Positions 1 through 5,511 of a stretch of DNA of 5,564 nt are shown here, in pieces. The position numbers and the translations under genes are program-made. The first letter of the stretch is position 1, and each line of letters begins with the position of its first letter. Under the pieces are notes generated by a model. That model made no database searches, was not told where the DNA came from, and saw nothing but the letters and a program-made list of their open reading frames with translations. Origin of the DNA: an uncultured Bacilli bacterium (GTDB lineage: Bacteria > Bacillota_I > Bacilli_A > RF39 > UBA660); the NCBI GenBank assembly GCA_947589375.1, contig CANQAO010000070.1:1-5564 (forward strand), read 5' to 3'.

Positions 1-71
1 AAGACATTAAAAACGTAACTGGTATTGGAGATGCCCTCTTTGAAAAAATCAAAGACAATATCACTATATAA
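1..71 (+). CDS. comEA: ComEA C-terminal end (partial, 5' end outside window)
   Basis: Reading from base 3, the frame gives 22 residues (DIKNVTGIGDALFEKIKDNI, then TI) and a TAA stop at 69-71. The pattern of a conserved Asp-Ile-Lys-Asn-Val, a Gly-Ile-Gly turn and Phe-Glu-Lys-Ile-Lys is the last helix-hairpin-helix repeat of ComEA. ComEA is the membrane-anchored double-stranded DNA receptor that hands DNA to the ComEC channel during natural transformation. The gene's position directly before comEC, with overlapping ends, is the usual comE operon order and strengthens the call. Only the DNA-binding tail is visible; the membrane anchor and the rest lie upstream. The fragment is short, so the assignment rests on the motif plus the neighbour. 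Confidence 0.88.
   Translation, partial: DIKNVTGIGDALFEKIKDNITI
27..30 (+). promoter_or_regulatory. Ribosome binding site of comEC inside comEA
   Basis: GGAG lies nine bases before the TTG at 40. It is the only Shine-Dalgarno-like sequence that fits any start of the comEC frame. The TTG at 25 precedes it and the ATG at 31 directly abuts it. It therefore favours TTG 40 as the start, with comEC translation coupled to comEA. Confidence 0.5.
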
Positions 72-2100
72 ATGGTTAACAATAATTTTATTATTCTTAG
101 CTTTTAGTCATGTCTATTTAAACTATAATAAAATTCCGAGAAGTCATTATCATGGCGATAAAGTAATTACTGGTAAAGTTATCAAATGTGTAGCTAAAGA
201 TGATTATTATCAAATCACTATTTTAGGTAAGGAAAAAGTTTTAGTTAATTATAATCAAAATTTTACTTGTAAATTAGGTATCAAAGTGCGGGCTTATGGG
301 AAACTGCAAACGCCTAGTTCCAATACGATTTTTCACTTGTTTAATTATCAAAGGTATTTATTAAGTGAAAAAATCATCTATACCTTTAATGCTGATAAAA
401 TTAAAGTTATCACTAATAAGGTAAATTATTTATACGCTTTCAAAAATAAGTTAAAATCCTATATTAATACCTATAAAACCAAAGATTATTTAAATGCTTT
501 CATTTTAGGTGATAGTAAAAATATCGATGAAGAAGTTATGAATAGTTATCAAATAAATGGTCTTAGTCATCTTTTAGCAGTTTCGGGGATGCATATTACC
601 ATTTTAGCGACCATTATCTTATTTATTTTAAATAAAATAAGTAAAAAAGAAAAACGTAATTATTTTATCTTAATTTTATGTTTGATTTTTTATATGTTTT
701 TAACGAGTTTTACGCCATCGGTGGTAAGAGCTGGTTTAATGTTTATTATTTTAACTATTAAAAAAGTGTTTAATTTAAAAATATCATCTTTGTGGATTTT
801 CTTTGATATTTTAGCGGGTTATCTTTTATATAATCCCTATATGATTTATCATTTAGGCTTTGTCTATTCATTTACGATTACTTTTTATTTAATCCTCTTT
901 AACCAGTTAATCATGAGGAGTAAAGGTTATTTTAAAAAGACCCTTATGATTTCCTTTATCGCTTTTTTTGCCAGTACGCCGATTACGATTAATAATTTTT
1001 TTAGTATCAATTTACTTTCCATTTTATTAAATTCTATTTTTGTCCCCTTAGTGTCTTTAGTGATTTATCCCATTTCTTTATTAACACTGCTATTTAAACC
1101 ATTAGATATTTTCTTACAAAGGCTTTTATTACTGATGGAAAATTTATCACTGATGTTTAGTCATTTAAATACTAGTATTATATTAAAACATATGAATTTA
1201 TTAGTTTTTATTAGTTATTACTTATTAATCACTTATGCTTTATTTAAACTTTTAAAAAAACAAAAACGTGGCTTAATTCTTTTACTAATTACCTTATTTA
1301 TCCATACGAATATTAATTATTTTGATGATACTTCATCTATGACTATGATCGATGTCGGTCAAGGCGATAGTCTACTTTTAAAATTAGACCATAACCGCGG
1401 CAATATTTTAATTGATACTGGTGGCCGGCCCGCTTTTGATGGGAAAAAGCCTTATGATTTAGCTACTAATAAAATTATTCCATATTTAAAAAGTGAAGGC
1501 ATTAAAAAATTAGATTATTTAATCCTGACGCATGGTGATTTTGATCATGCAGGTATGAGCCTTAATTTGCTTAAAAATTTTAAAATTGATAAAGTTTTAT
1601 TTAATAGTCATAATGATAATCAATTAGAAAAAAGCATTATCAAGTACTTAAAAAATCATCATCAAAATTATGCCCATATTAAAAATAAGCAAGTAAAAGT
1701 AGGGGACATTTACTTAAACTTTTTAAATGACCAAAAGAAAACTAATGAAAATGAAAATAGTTTAGTTATTTATACGAATATAAAAAATAATAGTTTATTA
1801 TTAATGGGTGATGCTGGCGAGAAAAGGGAAAAATATCTTTTAAATAAATATAAACTACCCAAAATCGATATCTTAAAAGTTGGGCATCATGGGAGTAATA
1901 CCGCTTCAAGTACTGCTTTTATTAATAAAATTAAGCCTAAATATGCTTTAATATCGGTAGGTAAAAATAATGTTTATGGTCATCCGCATCAAAAAACCTT
2001 GAAAACACTTAAAGCATCGAAAATTTTAAGAACTGATTTATATGGCAGCATTAAAATTGAAATGCATAAGCAAAAGCGAAAAATAAAAGTGTGTCACTAA
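40..2100 (+). CDS. comEC: ComEC/Rec2 family DNA uptake channel protein
   Basis: ComEC is the inner-membrane protein through which single-stranded DNA enters during natural transformation. From TTG 40 the product is 686 residues, close to the usual family size. Order of parts: an N-terminal membrane segment (about 11-27); a soluble beta-rich stretch (about 40-125, the DUF4131/OB-like region); the Competence domain with the hallmark GLSHLLAVSGMH (174-185) and roughly eight further membrane segments to about 423; then a metallo-beta-lactamase domain (about 433-686). The last carries IDVGQGD, THGDFDH (497-503), MGDAG (589-593), VGHHGS and a GHPH motif, so the metal ligands proposed for the family's nuclease activity look intact. 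The frame is also open from TTG 25 and ATG 31, but TTG 40 has the best-placed ribosome binding site. The start overlaps the comEA end by 32 bases, so the two are co-transcribed and probably translationally coupled. No frameshift or missing block is seen. Function is firm from family; the exact start is less certain. Confidence 0.95.
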   Translation: MKKSKTISLYKWLTIILLFLAFSHVYLNYNKIPRSHYHGDKVITGKVIKCVAKDDYYQITILGKEKVLVNYNQNFTCKLGIKVRAYGKLQTPSSNTIFHLFNYQRYLLSEKIIYTFNADKIKVITNKVNYLYAFKNKLKSYINTYKTKDYLNAFILGDSKNIDEEVMNSYQINGLSHLLAVSGMHITILATIILFILNKISKKEKRNYFILILCLIFYMFLTSFTPSVVRAGLMFIILTIKKVFNLKISSLWIFFDILAGYLLYNPYMIYHLGFVYSFTITFYLILFNQLIMRSKGYFKKTLMISFIAFFASTPITINNFFSINLLSILLNSIFVPLVSLVIYPISLLTLLFKPLDIFLQRLLLLMENLSLMFSHLNTSIILKHMNLLVFISYYLLITYALFKLLKKQKRGLILLLITLFIHTNINYFDDTSSMTMIDVGQGDSLLLKLDHNRGNILIDTGGRPAFDGKKPYDLATNKIIPYLKSEGIKKLDYLILTHGDFDHAGMSLNLLKNFKIDKVLFNSHNDNQLEKSIIKYLKNHHQNYAHIKNKQVKVGDIYLNFLNDQKKTNENENSLVIYTNIKNNSLLLMGDAGEKREKYLLNKYKLPKIDILKVGHHGSNTASSTAFINKIKPKYALISVGKNNVYGHPHQKTLKTLKASKILRTDLYGSIKIEMHKQKRKIKVCH

Positions 2101-2215
2101 TGTTACTTAGGTTCGGTATAATTGCTTATACAAAAAATTAAACCTTGAATATATTAATAATGGAAAAAAATTTTAAAAGAATATAATTAGCTAAAAATAA
2201 CATAATAAAAATAGG

Positions 2216-2258
2216 TGGTTATCAAAACCATTTATTTTCGCCCGCTAATGCGTTAGCG
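2216..2258 (+). other. Two small hairpins before the terminator, possible structured leader or 3' UTR
   Basis: TGGTT (2216-2220) can pair with AACCA (2226-2230) around a 5-base loop. CGCTAA (2243-2248) pairs perfectly with TTAGCG (2253-2258) around the loop TGCG. Together with the terminator hairpin at 2272-2288 they form three stem-loops in a row in an otherwise AT-rich gap. A TATAAT at 2182-2187, with a poor TGGAAA at 2161-2166 only 15 bases upstream, could start a short RNA of about 100 bases ending at the terminator. The structure could equally be the tail of the comEC transcript. No known riboswitch or small RNA family is recognised. Confidence 0.3.
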
Positions 2259-2271
2259 TTTTATATAGATG

Positions 2272-2293
2272 CCCCTTTTTTAAAGGGGTTTTT
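2272..2293 (+). terminator. Intrinsic terminator after comEC
   Basis: CCCCTTT (2272-2278) pairs with AAAGGGG (2282-2288) around a 3-base loop, followed at once by TTTTT (2289-2293). It separates the competence genes from the transporter operon. It is about 170 bases past the comEC stop, so it may end the comE transcript, or end or attenuate a short RNA started in the gap. Confidence 0.82.
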
Positions 2294-2331
2294 ATTTATC
2301 AAAAAAATTTTTTTCATTTTTTTACGGAAAA

Positions 2332-2352
2332 AAGAAGGAATTTGCCCTTCTT
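2332..2352 (+). other. Hairpin just upstream of the transporter ribosome binding site
   Basis: AAGAAGG (2332-2338) pairs with CCTTCTT (2346-2352) with a 7-base loop. It ends 18 bases before the AGGAGG at 2371 and has no T-run after it, so it is not a terminator. The AAGAAGG arm does not cover the ribosome binding site in this fold. It could protect the 5' end of the mRNA or be a regulatory element; no function can be shown. Confidence 0.35.
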
Positions 2353-2370
2353 ACAGGGTATATTAAAGTA

Positions 2371-2376
2371 AGGAGG
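2371..2376 (+). promoter_or_regulatory. Ribosome binding site of the ABC transporter
   Basis: A consensus AGGAGG lies six bases before ATG 2383 and fixes that start. No convincing promoter lies between the terminator at 2293 and this site. TATATT at 2359-2364 has no -35 partner and would start transcription inside the ribosome binding site. Confidence 0.85.
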
Positions 2377-2382
2377 TAAAAG

Positions 2383-4428
2383 ATGTTTAAAAAATATCCC
2401 TTTGTTAAACAGACGAGTCTTAAAGACTGCGGAGCTGCTTGTGTGATGATGATTGTAAAGTATTATCATGGCAGCATCAGCTATATTAGATTAAATGAAA
2501 TGCTCAAAATAACTAGAAAGGGCATTACTGCTTATCATATTGTCGAAACTTTAAAAACCTTAGGTTTTAAAGCATATGGCATGAAATCTTCATTTCTAAA
2601 GCCCACGAAAATACCTTTTATTGCAAATTTAATTATTTCTAATTCCTACAAACATTACGTAGTGGTCTATGAAGTGACGAAATCATTTGTTTTAATTGCT
2701 GATCCCGCTAAAGGTTTAATGAAAATAAGCCACGATAAATTTTATAAAATGTGGACAGGCGTTAATCTTTTAATGTATCCAGTAAGGCCAATCGCCAAAC
2801 TAGAAGATAATAGTTATCTTAAAATATTAAAACAATTACTTACCCCTAATTTAAAGAAAATTTTGGTTGTTGGTTTATTATCTTTCTTACTAACGCTTTG
2901 TGGCATTATCGGATCATTTTTCTTTCAAAGTTTGATTGATAACCTAAATAATCCGAATAATTTAAAATTGGTGGTTCTTATTTTCGCATTATTAAGTTTA
3001 ATTAAAATTGGTACGAGTTTTGTGCGCAATCATTTATTAATAAAACTTACTAATATTATTGACCAGGATTTAACAAAAAATACTTTTAAACAAATCATCT
3101 TACTTCCTTATCTTTACTACCATAATCATACAACTGGTGAAATTGTCAATAAAACGGCTGATTTACAAATGATAAGAGATGTTATCAGTAAAGTTTTATT
3201 GACCTTATTTATCGATGTCCCACTGATGGTCTTTTCGGGAATTTTGCTTTTAGTAATTAATAAAACCTTGTTTACTTTAACTATCTTGTTAGTCGTAAGT
3301 TATCTTATAATTTTTATAGCTTTTAAAAAACGATTATCAACAGCTGTTAATAATACTTTAGAAGCCAAAAGTGAAATTTATGGAGATTTGACTGAAGCCA
3401 TTGAAGGTTTTGAAACGATTAAAGGCTTAAGTATCGAAAACACTTTTCATCAAAATTTAAGTACTAAATACGATACTTTATTAAGTCAAAAATATCATTT
3501 AGATCAAACCGTTAACTATCAGCTTTTATGCAAAGACATTATCAGTAATATCGGTCTTATTATCATCTTAGTAGCCGGCATTTATTTAATAAAACTAAAA
3601 ATAATTACGCTTGGGCTTTTTATTACATACACTATTTTACTGAATTTGTTTTTAGAGCCGGTGCGCAACATCATCGATTTAGATTTAGACATGAAAGAAA
3701 TGAAAAATATCATTAGACGGGTTTTCGATTTATATGAAGTGGGGACTATGCAAACCAAAGATAATATTGATAATATCGAACTACAAAATGTTAACTTTAC
3801 CTTTGATGATCAAAAATATGTCTTAAAAAATATTAATCTAAAAATTTCCAAAGGCGAAAAGATCTTAGTTAGTGGTCAAAGTGGGAGTGGTAAAAGTACA
3901 CTATTTAAATTAATTAAAGGCTATTATCCATTATATGAAGGTAAAATTCTAATAAATGGTAAGCCTCTAAAGGGATTATATAGTAAAATTCATTATTTGC
4001 CCCAAAAACCCAAAATTTTTACGGCCACCATCGATAAAAATTTAACTTTAAAAGGTAGTAAAAATCTAGAGAGGATAAAAAGAATATGCCGGCTAGGGGA
4101 CATTATAAAAGAACATGATCTAGGTTATTATACTTTACTAGAAGAAGATGGCTTTAATATTTCGGGTGGTCAAAAGCAGCGTATTGCCCTAGCTAGAGCT
4201 TTACAAGGTTATAGCGTCTTAATCATCGATGAAGGGTTAAATGCTTTAGATATTAATATGGAGCGGCAGATCATCAAGAATTTATTTAAGAATTATCCTA
4301 ATAAAACCATTATTGTTATTTCTCATCGTTTAGATAATTTAGATTTATTTGAAAGGTTCATTAAACTAGATAAAGGTAAAATAATCTTAGATGAAAAAAG
4401 AAACACGAAAGGAGAATTTTATGAGTAA
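2383..4428 (+). CDS. Peptidase-containing ABC transporter (C39 protease, bacteriocin export)
   Basis: A 681-residue exporter of the PCAT/ABC bacteriocin-processing type, which cleaves double-glycine leaders in the cytoplasm and pumps the mature peptide out. Residues 1-135 form a C39 cysteine peptidase with Gln10, Cys16 (KDCGAAC), His91 (KHYVVVYEV) and Asp107 (ADPAKG), so the catalytic set is complete. Residues about 155-425 are the six-helix transmembrane domain. Residues about 463-670 are the ATPase: Walker A GQSGSGKST (498-506), Q-loop Gln541, signature NISGGQKQR (592-600), Walker B VLIIDE (612-617) and H-loop His648. The segment after Walker B is GLNALD rather than the common ATSALD. The transporter appears active as both protease and ATPase. 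The stop overlaps the start of the first small peptide gene by 8 bases, and both downstream peptides carry double-glycine leaders, so they are the obvious cargo. No accessory HlyD-like protein is encoded next to it. Specific cargo is inferred, not shown. Confidence 0.96.
   Translation: MFKKYPFVKQTSLKDCGAACVMMIVKYYHGSISYIRLNEMLKITRKGITAYHIVETLKTLGFKAYGMKSSFLKPTKIPFIANLIISNSYKHYVVVYEVTKSFVLIADPAKGLMKISHDKFYKMWTGVNLLMYPVRPIAKLEDNSYLKILKQLLTPNLKKILVVGLLSFLLTLCGIIGSFFFQSLIDNLNNPNNLKLVVLIFALLSLIKIGTSFVRNHLLIKLTNIIDQDLTKNTFKQIILLPYLYYHNHTTGEIVNKTADLQMIRDVISKVLLTLFIDVPLMVFSGILLLVINKTLFTLTILLVVSYLIIFIAFKKRLSTAVNNTLEAKSEIYGDLTEAIEGFETIKGLSIENTFHQNLSTKYDTLLSQKYHLDQTVNYQLLCKDIISNIGLIIILVAGIYLIKLKIITLGLFITYTILLNLFLEPVRNIIDLDLDMKEMKNIIRRVFDLYEVGTMQTKDNIDNIELQNVNFTFDDQKYVLKNINLKISKGEKILVSGQSGSGKSTLFKLIKGYYPLYEGKILINGKPLKGLYSKIHYLPQKPKIFTATIDKNLTLKGSKNLERIKRICRLGDIIKEHDLGYYTLLEEDGFNISGGQKQRIALARALQGYSVLIIDEGLNALDINMERQIIKNLFKNYPNKTIIVISHRLDNLDLFERFIKLDKGKIILDEKRNTKGEFYE
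4408..4414 (+). promoter_or_regulatory. Ribosome binding site of peptide 1
   Basis: AAAGGAG lies within the last codons of the transporter, six bases before ATG 4421. Its good fit and spacing are the main evidence that the short reading frame starting there is a real gene. Confidence 0.8.
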
Positions 4429-4555
4429 AAATGAACTACTCGCAGTAACAGGTGGGGGCATTAGTCTAAGCGCGTTAGCCGGGATTGGAGCAGCTATTAC
4501 TTTTTTAATCGGAGTTATCGATGGGTATTTACGCCCAACGAAATGTGAATCGTGA
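4421..4555 (+). CDS. Putative bacteriocin peptide 1 with double-glycine leader
   Basis: A 44-residue precursor. The leader MSKNELLAVTGG fits the class II bacteriocin pattern: Ser -11, Glu -8, Leu -7, Val -4, Gly -2, Gly -1. A third Gly follows, so the cut could fall one residue later. The mature part, about 32 residues, has a hydrophobic, small-residue-rich helix (ALAGIGAAITFLIGVIDG) with Gly31-x-x-x-Gly35 and other GxxxA-like spacings, as in membrane-inserting class IIb peptides. A polar tail follows (YLRPTKCES) with one Cys at 42. Net charge is about zero. A strong ribosome binding site precedes ATG 4421. The gene overlaps the transporter by 8 bases and peptide 2 by 4 bases, so all three are expressed together. 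It is the only gene here ending in TGA. Bacteriocin function is inferred from leader, size, motif and transporter; a secreted signalling peptide is the main alternative. Confidence 0.85.
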   Translation: MSKNELLAVTGGGISLSALAGIGAAITFLIGVIDGYLRPTKCES

Positions 4556-4713
4556 TCTCTAAACAAGAATTGTTAACGATTACTGGTGGTGATTTAACTT
4601 CCAGTATGTTAAACGCTATAGCGCGCGGATTATCAACCATTACCGATTTAGGCCGGGCTTTAGGTAGCGCGATCCGCCGTATGGTCAGCGGGAAAATCTG
4701 CCCCATCCCATAA
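4552..4713 (+). CDS. Putative bacteriocin peptide 2 with double-glycine leader
   Basis: A 53-residue precursor starting at GTG, whose GTGA overlaps the peptide 1 stop. An in-frame TGA at 4546-4548 and the lack of another start before the leader make GTG 4552 the only sensible start. No clear Shine-Dalgarno is seen, so translation probably depends on ribosomes finishing peptide 1. The leader MISKQELLTITGG nearly repeats that of peptide 1 (SKxELLxxTGG). The mature part is about 40 residues, amphipathic and cationic (net about +3), with Gly34-Arg-Ala-Leu-Gly38, the pair Arg42-Arg43, and one Cys at 50 in the tail GKICPIP. A neutral hydrophobic partner and a cationic partner, both with GxxxG, are what class IIb two-peptide bacteriocins look like. 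Its 3' half is about 58 percent GC, far above the neighbouring genes. The antisense open frame over 4515-4706 is a shadow. Function is inferred. Confidence 0.84.
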   Translation: MISKQELLTITGGDLTSSMLNAIARGLSTITDLGRALGSAIRRMVSGKICPIP

Positions 4714-4736
4714 AGATAGGAATTTCCTATCTTTTT
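4712..4736 (+). terminator. Intrinsic terminator of the transporter-peptide operon
   Basis: AAAGATAGG (4712-4720) pairs with CCTATCTTT (4726-4734) around the loop AATTT, with a T-run at 4732-4736. The stem begins inside the TAA stop codon of peptide 2, so the operon ends immediately after that gene and leaves no room for a further co-transcribed immunity gene. Confidence 0.88.
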
Positions 4737-4738
4737 GC

Positions 4739-4767
4739 TTGAAAAAAATGAAAAAGGGTGTTATAAT
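4739..4767 (+). promoter_or_regulatory. Strong promoter of rpsU (extended -10)
   Basis: TTGAAA (4739-4744) and TATAAT (4762-4767) are separated by exactly 17 bases, and TGT directly before TATAAT supplies an extended -10. Transcription should begin near 4774, giving a 5' leader of about 24 bases. This is the best housekeeping-type promoter in the window and starts right after the upstream terminator. Confidence 0.88.
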
Positions 4768-4783
4768 TGTGAGTAGTGCAAGA

Positions 4784-4790
4784 AGGGAGG
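4784..4790 (+). promoter_or_regulatory. Ribosome binding site of rpsU
   Basis: AGGGAGG lies seven bases before ATG 4798 and fixes the rpsU start. It sits about 10 bases from the predicted transcription start, leaving little space for a regulatory leader. Confidence 0.8.
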
Positions 4791-4797
4791 GATTTTT

Positions 4798-4998
4798 ATG
4801 ACCAAAGTAGTAGTACGCAATGGTAATGTGGAAGGTGCTTTAAGAAACTTAAAAATGGATAAAGATGGCTCCCGTGCAAGACTAAAAGAAAGAGAACAAG
4901 GCTATTTAAAACCTGGCGTTAAAAGAAGAAATGCAAAAAAAGAAGGCATTAAAAATACTCGTAGACGCGAAAAATTATCAAGAAGAAATGAAAGATAA
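4798..4998 (+). CDS. rpsU: 30S ribosomal protein bS21
   Basis: A 66-residue, strongly basic protein of the small ribosomal subunit, which helps translation initiation near the mRNA exit of the 30S platform. It begins MTKVVVRNGNVEGALRNLK, which follows the family pattern of beta strand, acidic/polar turn and ALRxxK helix. The middle keeps the KxREQGYLKP segment in place of the common RxREFYEKP, and is followed by an Arg/Lys-rich tail. It differs from textbook sequences: the usual FKR after ALRR is LKM, and an acidic DKDG precedes SRARLKERE. Length is within family range. It has its own strong promoter and is followed by yqeY, the same order as in Bacillus. The assignment is firm from sequence and context despite the divergence. 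Confidence 0.93.
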   Translation: MTKVVVRNGNVEGALRNLKMDKDGSRARLKEREQGYLKPGVKRRNAKKEGIKNTRRREKLSRRNER

Positions 4999-5019
4999 GC
5001 AGGTCCCTGCTTATTTTTT
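4995..5019 (+). terminator. Terminator or attenuator between rpsU and yqeY
   Basis: ATAAGCAG (4995-5002) pairs with CTGCTTAT (5007-5014) around the loop GTCC, followed by TTTTTT (5014-5019). The stem starts within the rpsU stop codon. Only 14 bases separate the T-run from the yqeY start, too few for a promoter, so yqeY is probably expressed by partial read-through, which would keep it well below rpsU. Confidence 0.83.
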
Positions 5020-5022
5020 CAA

Positions 5023-5029
5023 AAGGAGG
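5023..5029 (+). promoter_or_regulatory. Ribosome binding site of yqeY
   Basis: A near-perfect AAGGAGG lies only four bases before ATG 5034, slightly closer than usual. It directly follows the terminator T-run. No alternative start with better spacing lies nearby. Confidence 0.75.
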
Positions 5030-5033
5030 ATAT

Positions 5034-5471
5034 ATGAGAGAACAAATTTTAGAAGATTTAAAAATAGCGATGAAAAACCAAGACAAAGAAACTTTAGCCG
5101 TAATTAGAATGGTTAAAGGGGCGATGCAAATGGAAGAATTGAACTTAAAACACGAACTATCTGATGATGAAGTTATTGGAGTTATTGCTAAACAAATTAA
5201 AACAAGAAAAGAATCGATAGTAGAATTTGAAAAAGGTAACAGGGAAGATTTAATTCAAAAAACACAGAAAGAAATCGATATTTTAGAAAAATATTTACCT
5301 GAGCAATTATCAGAATCCGAAGTTTTAGGTATTATTAGTGCCGCTTTCGACGAAGTAAAACCAGAAAGTATGCGTGATATGGGTAAACTCATGAGTGTAA
5401 TTACACCAAAAGTTAAGGGTCGCTATGACATGAGCGCAATTAGTAAAATGATTAGAGAAAAATTAAATTAA
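5034..5471 (+). CDS. yqeY: GatB/YqeY domain-containing protein
   Basis: A 145-residue soluble, helix-rich protein of the YqeY family, near the usual length. It resembles the C-terminal tail of GatB, the tRNA-binding part of the Asp-tRNA/Glu-tRNA amidotransferase. The N-terminal half has the family pattern DLKIAMKNQDKETLAVIRMVKGA, seen here from residue 8, with LPEQLSESE near 88-96. The C-terminal half has MGKLMSVITPKVKGRYD, including the conserved PKVKGR, near 117-133. A tRNA-related role is a family guess; the true function is not established. It follows rpsU across a terminator, as in many Bacilli, and lacks its own visible promoter. No disruption is seen, and the base composition matches the other housekeeping genes here. 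Confidence 0.93.
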   Translation: MREQILEDLKIAMKNQDKETLAVIRMVKGAMQMEELNLKHELSDDEVIGVIAKQIKTRKESIVEFEKGNREDLIQKTQKEIDILEKYLPEQLSESEVLGIISAAFDEVKPESMRDMGKLMSVITPKVKGRYDMSAISKMIREKLN

Positions 5472-5511
5472 CGAAGAAAATGTCTAATTTTTGAAAAATA
5501 TCTTATTTTAG

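Noticed and set aside
25..39. comEC starts at TTG 25 or ATG 31
   Set aside because: TTG 25 has no Shine-Dalgarno at a useful distance and ATG 31 directly abuts GGAG. TTG 40 has GGAG nine bases upstream. ATG 31 is not fully excluded.
2160..2186. Tiny frame ATG to TAA encoding eight residues
   Set aside because: It is too short, has no ribosome binding site and lies in random-looking AT-rich DNA.
2211..2293. T-box riboswitch suggested by AGGTGGT followed by a terminator
   Set aside because: The T-box core AGGGTGGTACCGCG is not matched beyond GGTGG, no stem I or specifier loop is visible upstream, and the downstream gene is not related to amino acids or tRNA.
4553..4576. Reading TGA as Trp (Mycoplasma code), which would extend peptide 1 to a TAA at 4574-4576
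   Set aside because: All Trp codons in comEC and the transporter are TGG and no in-frame TGA occurs in the long genes. The GTGA start/stop overlap with a second leader peptide fits TGA as stop. The call would need revising if the genome proved to use code 4.
4515..4706. 63-codon open frame on the - strand
   Set aside because: It lies opposite the two peptide genes, has no ribosome binding site or recognisable product, and both + strand frames have leaders and context that explain the region.
4421..4713. Lanthipeptide or other modified peptide cluster
   Set aside because: No LanB, LanC, LanM, radical SAM or YcaO enzyme is present, each peptide has only one Cys, and the leaders match unmodified class II bacteriocins.
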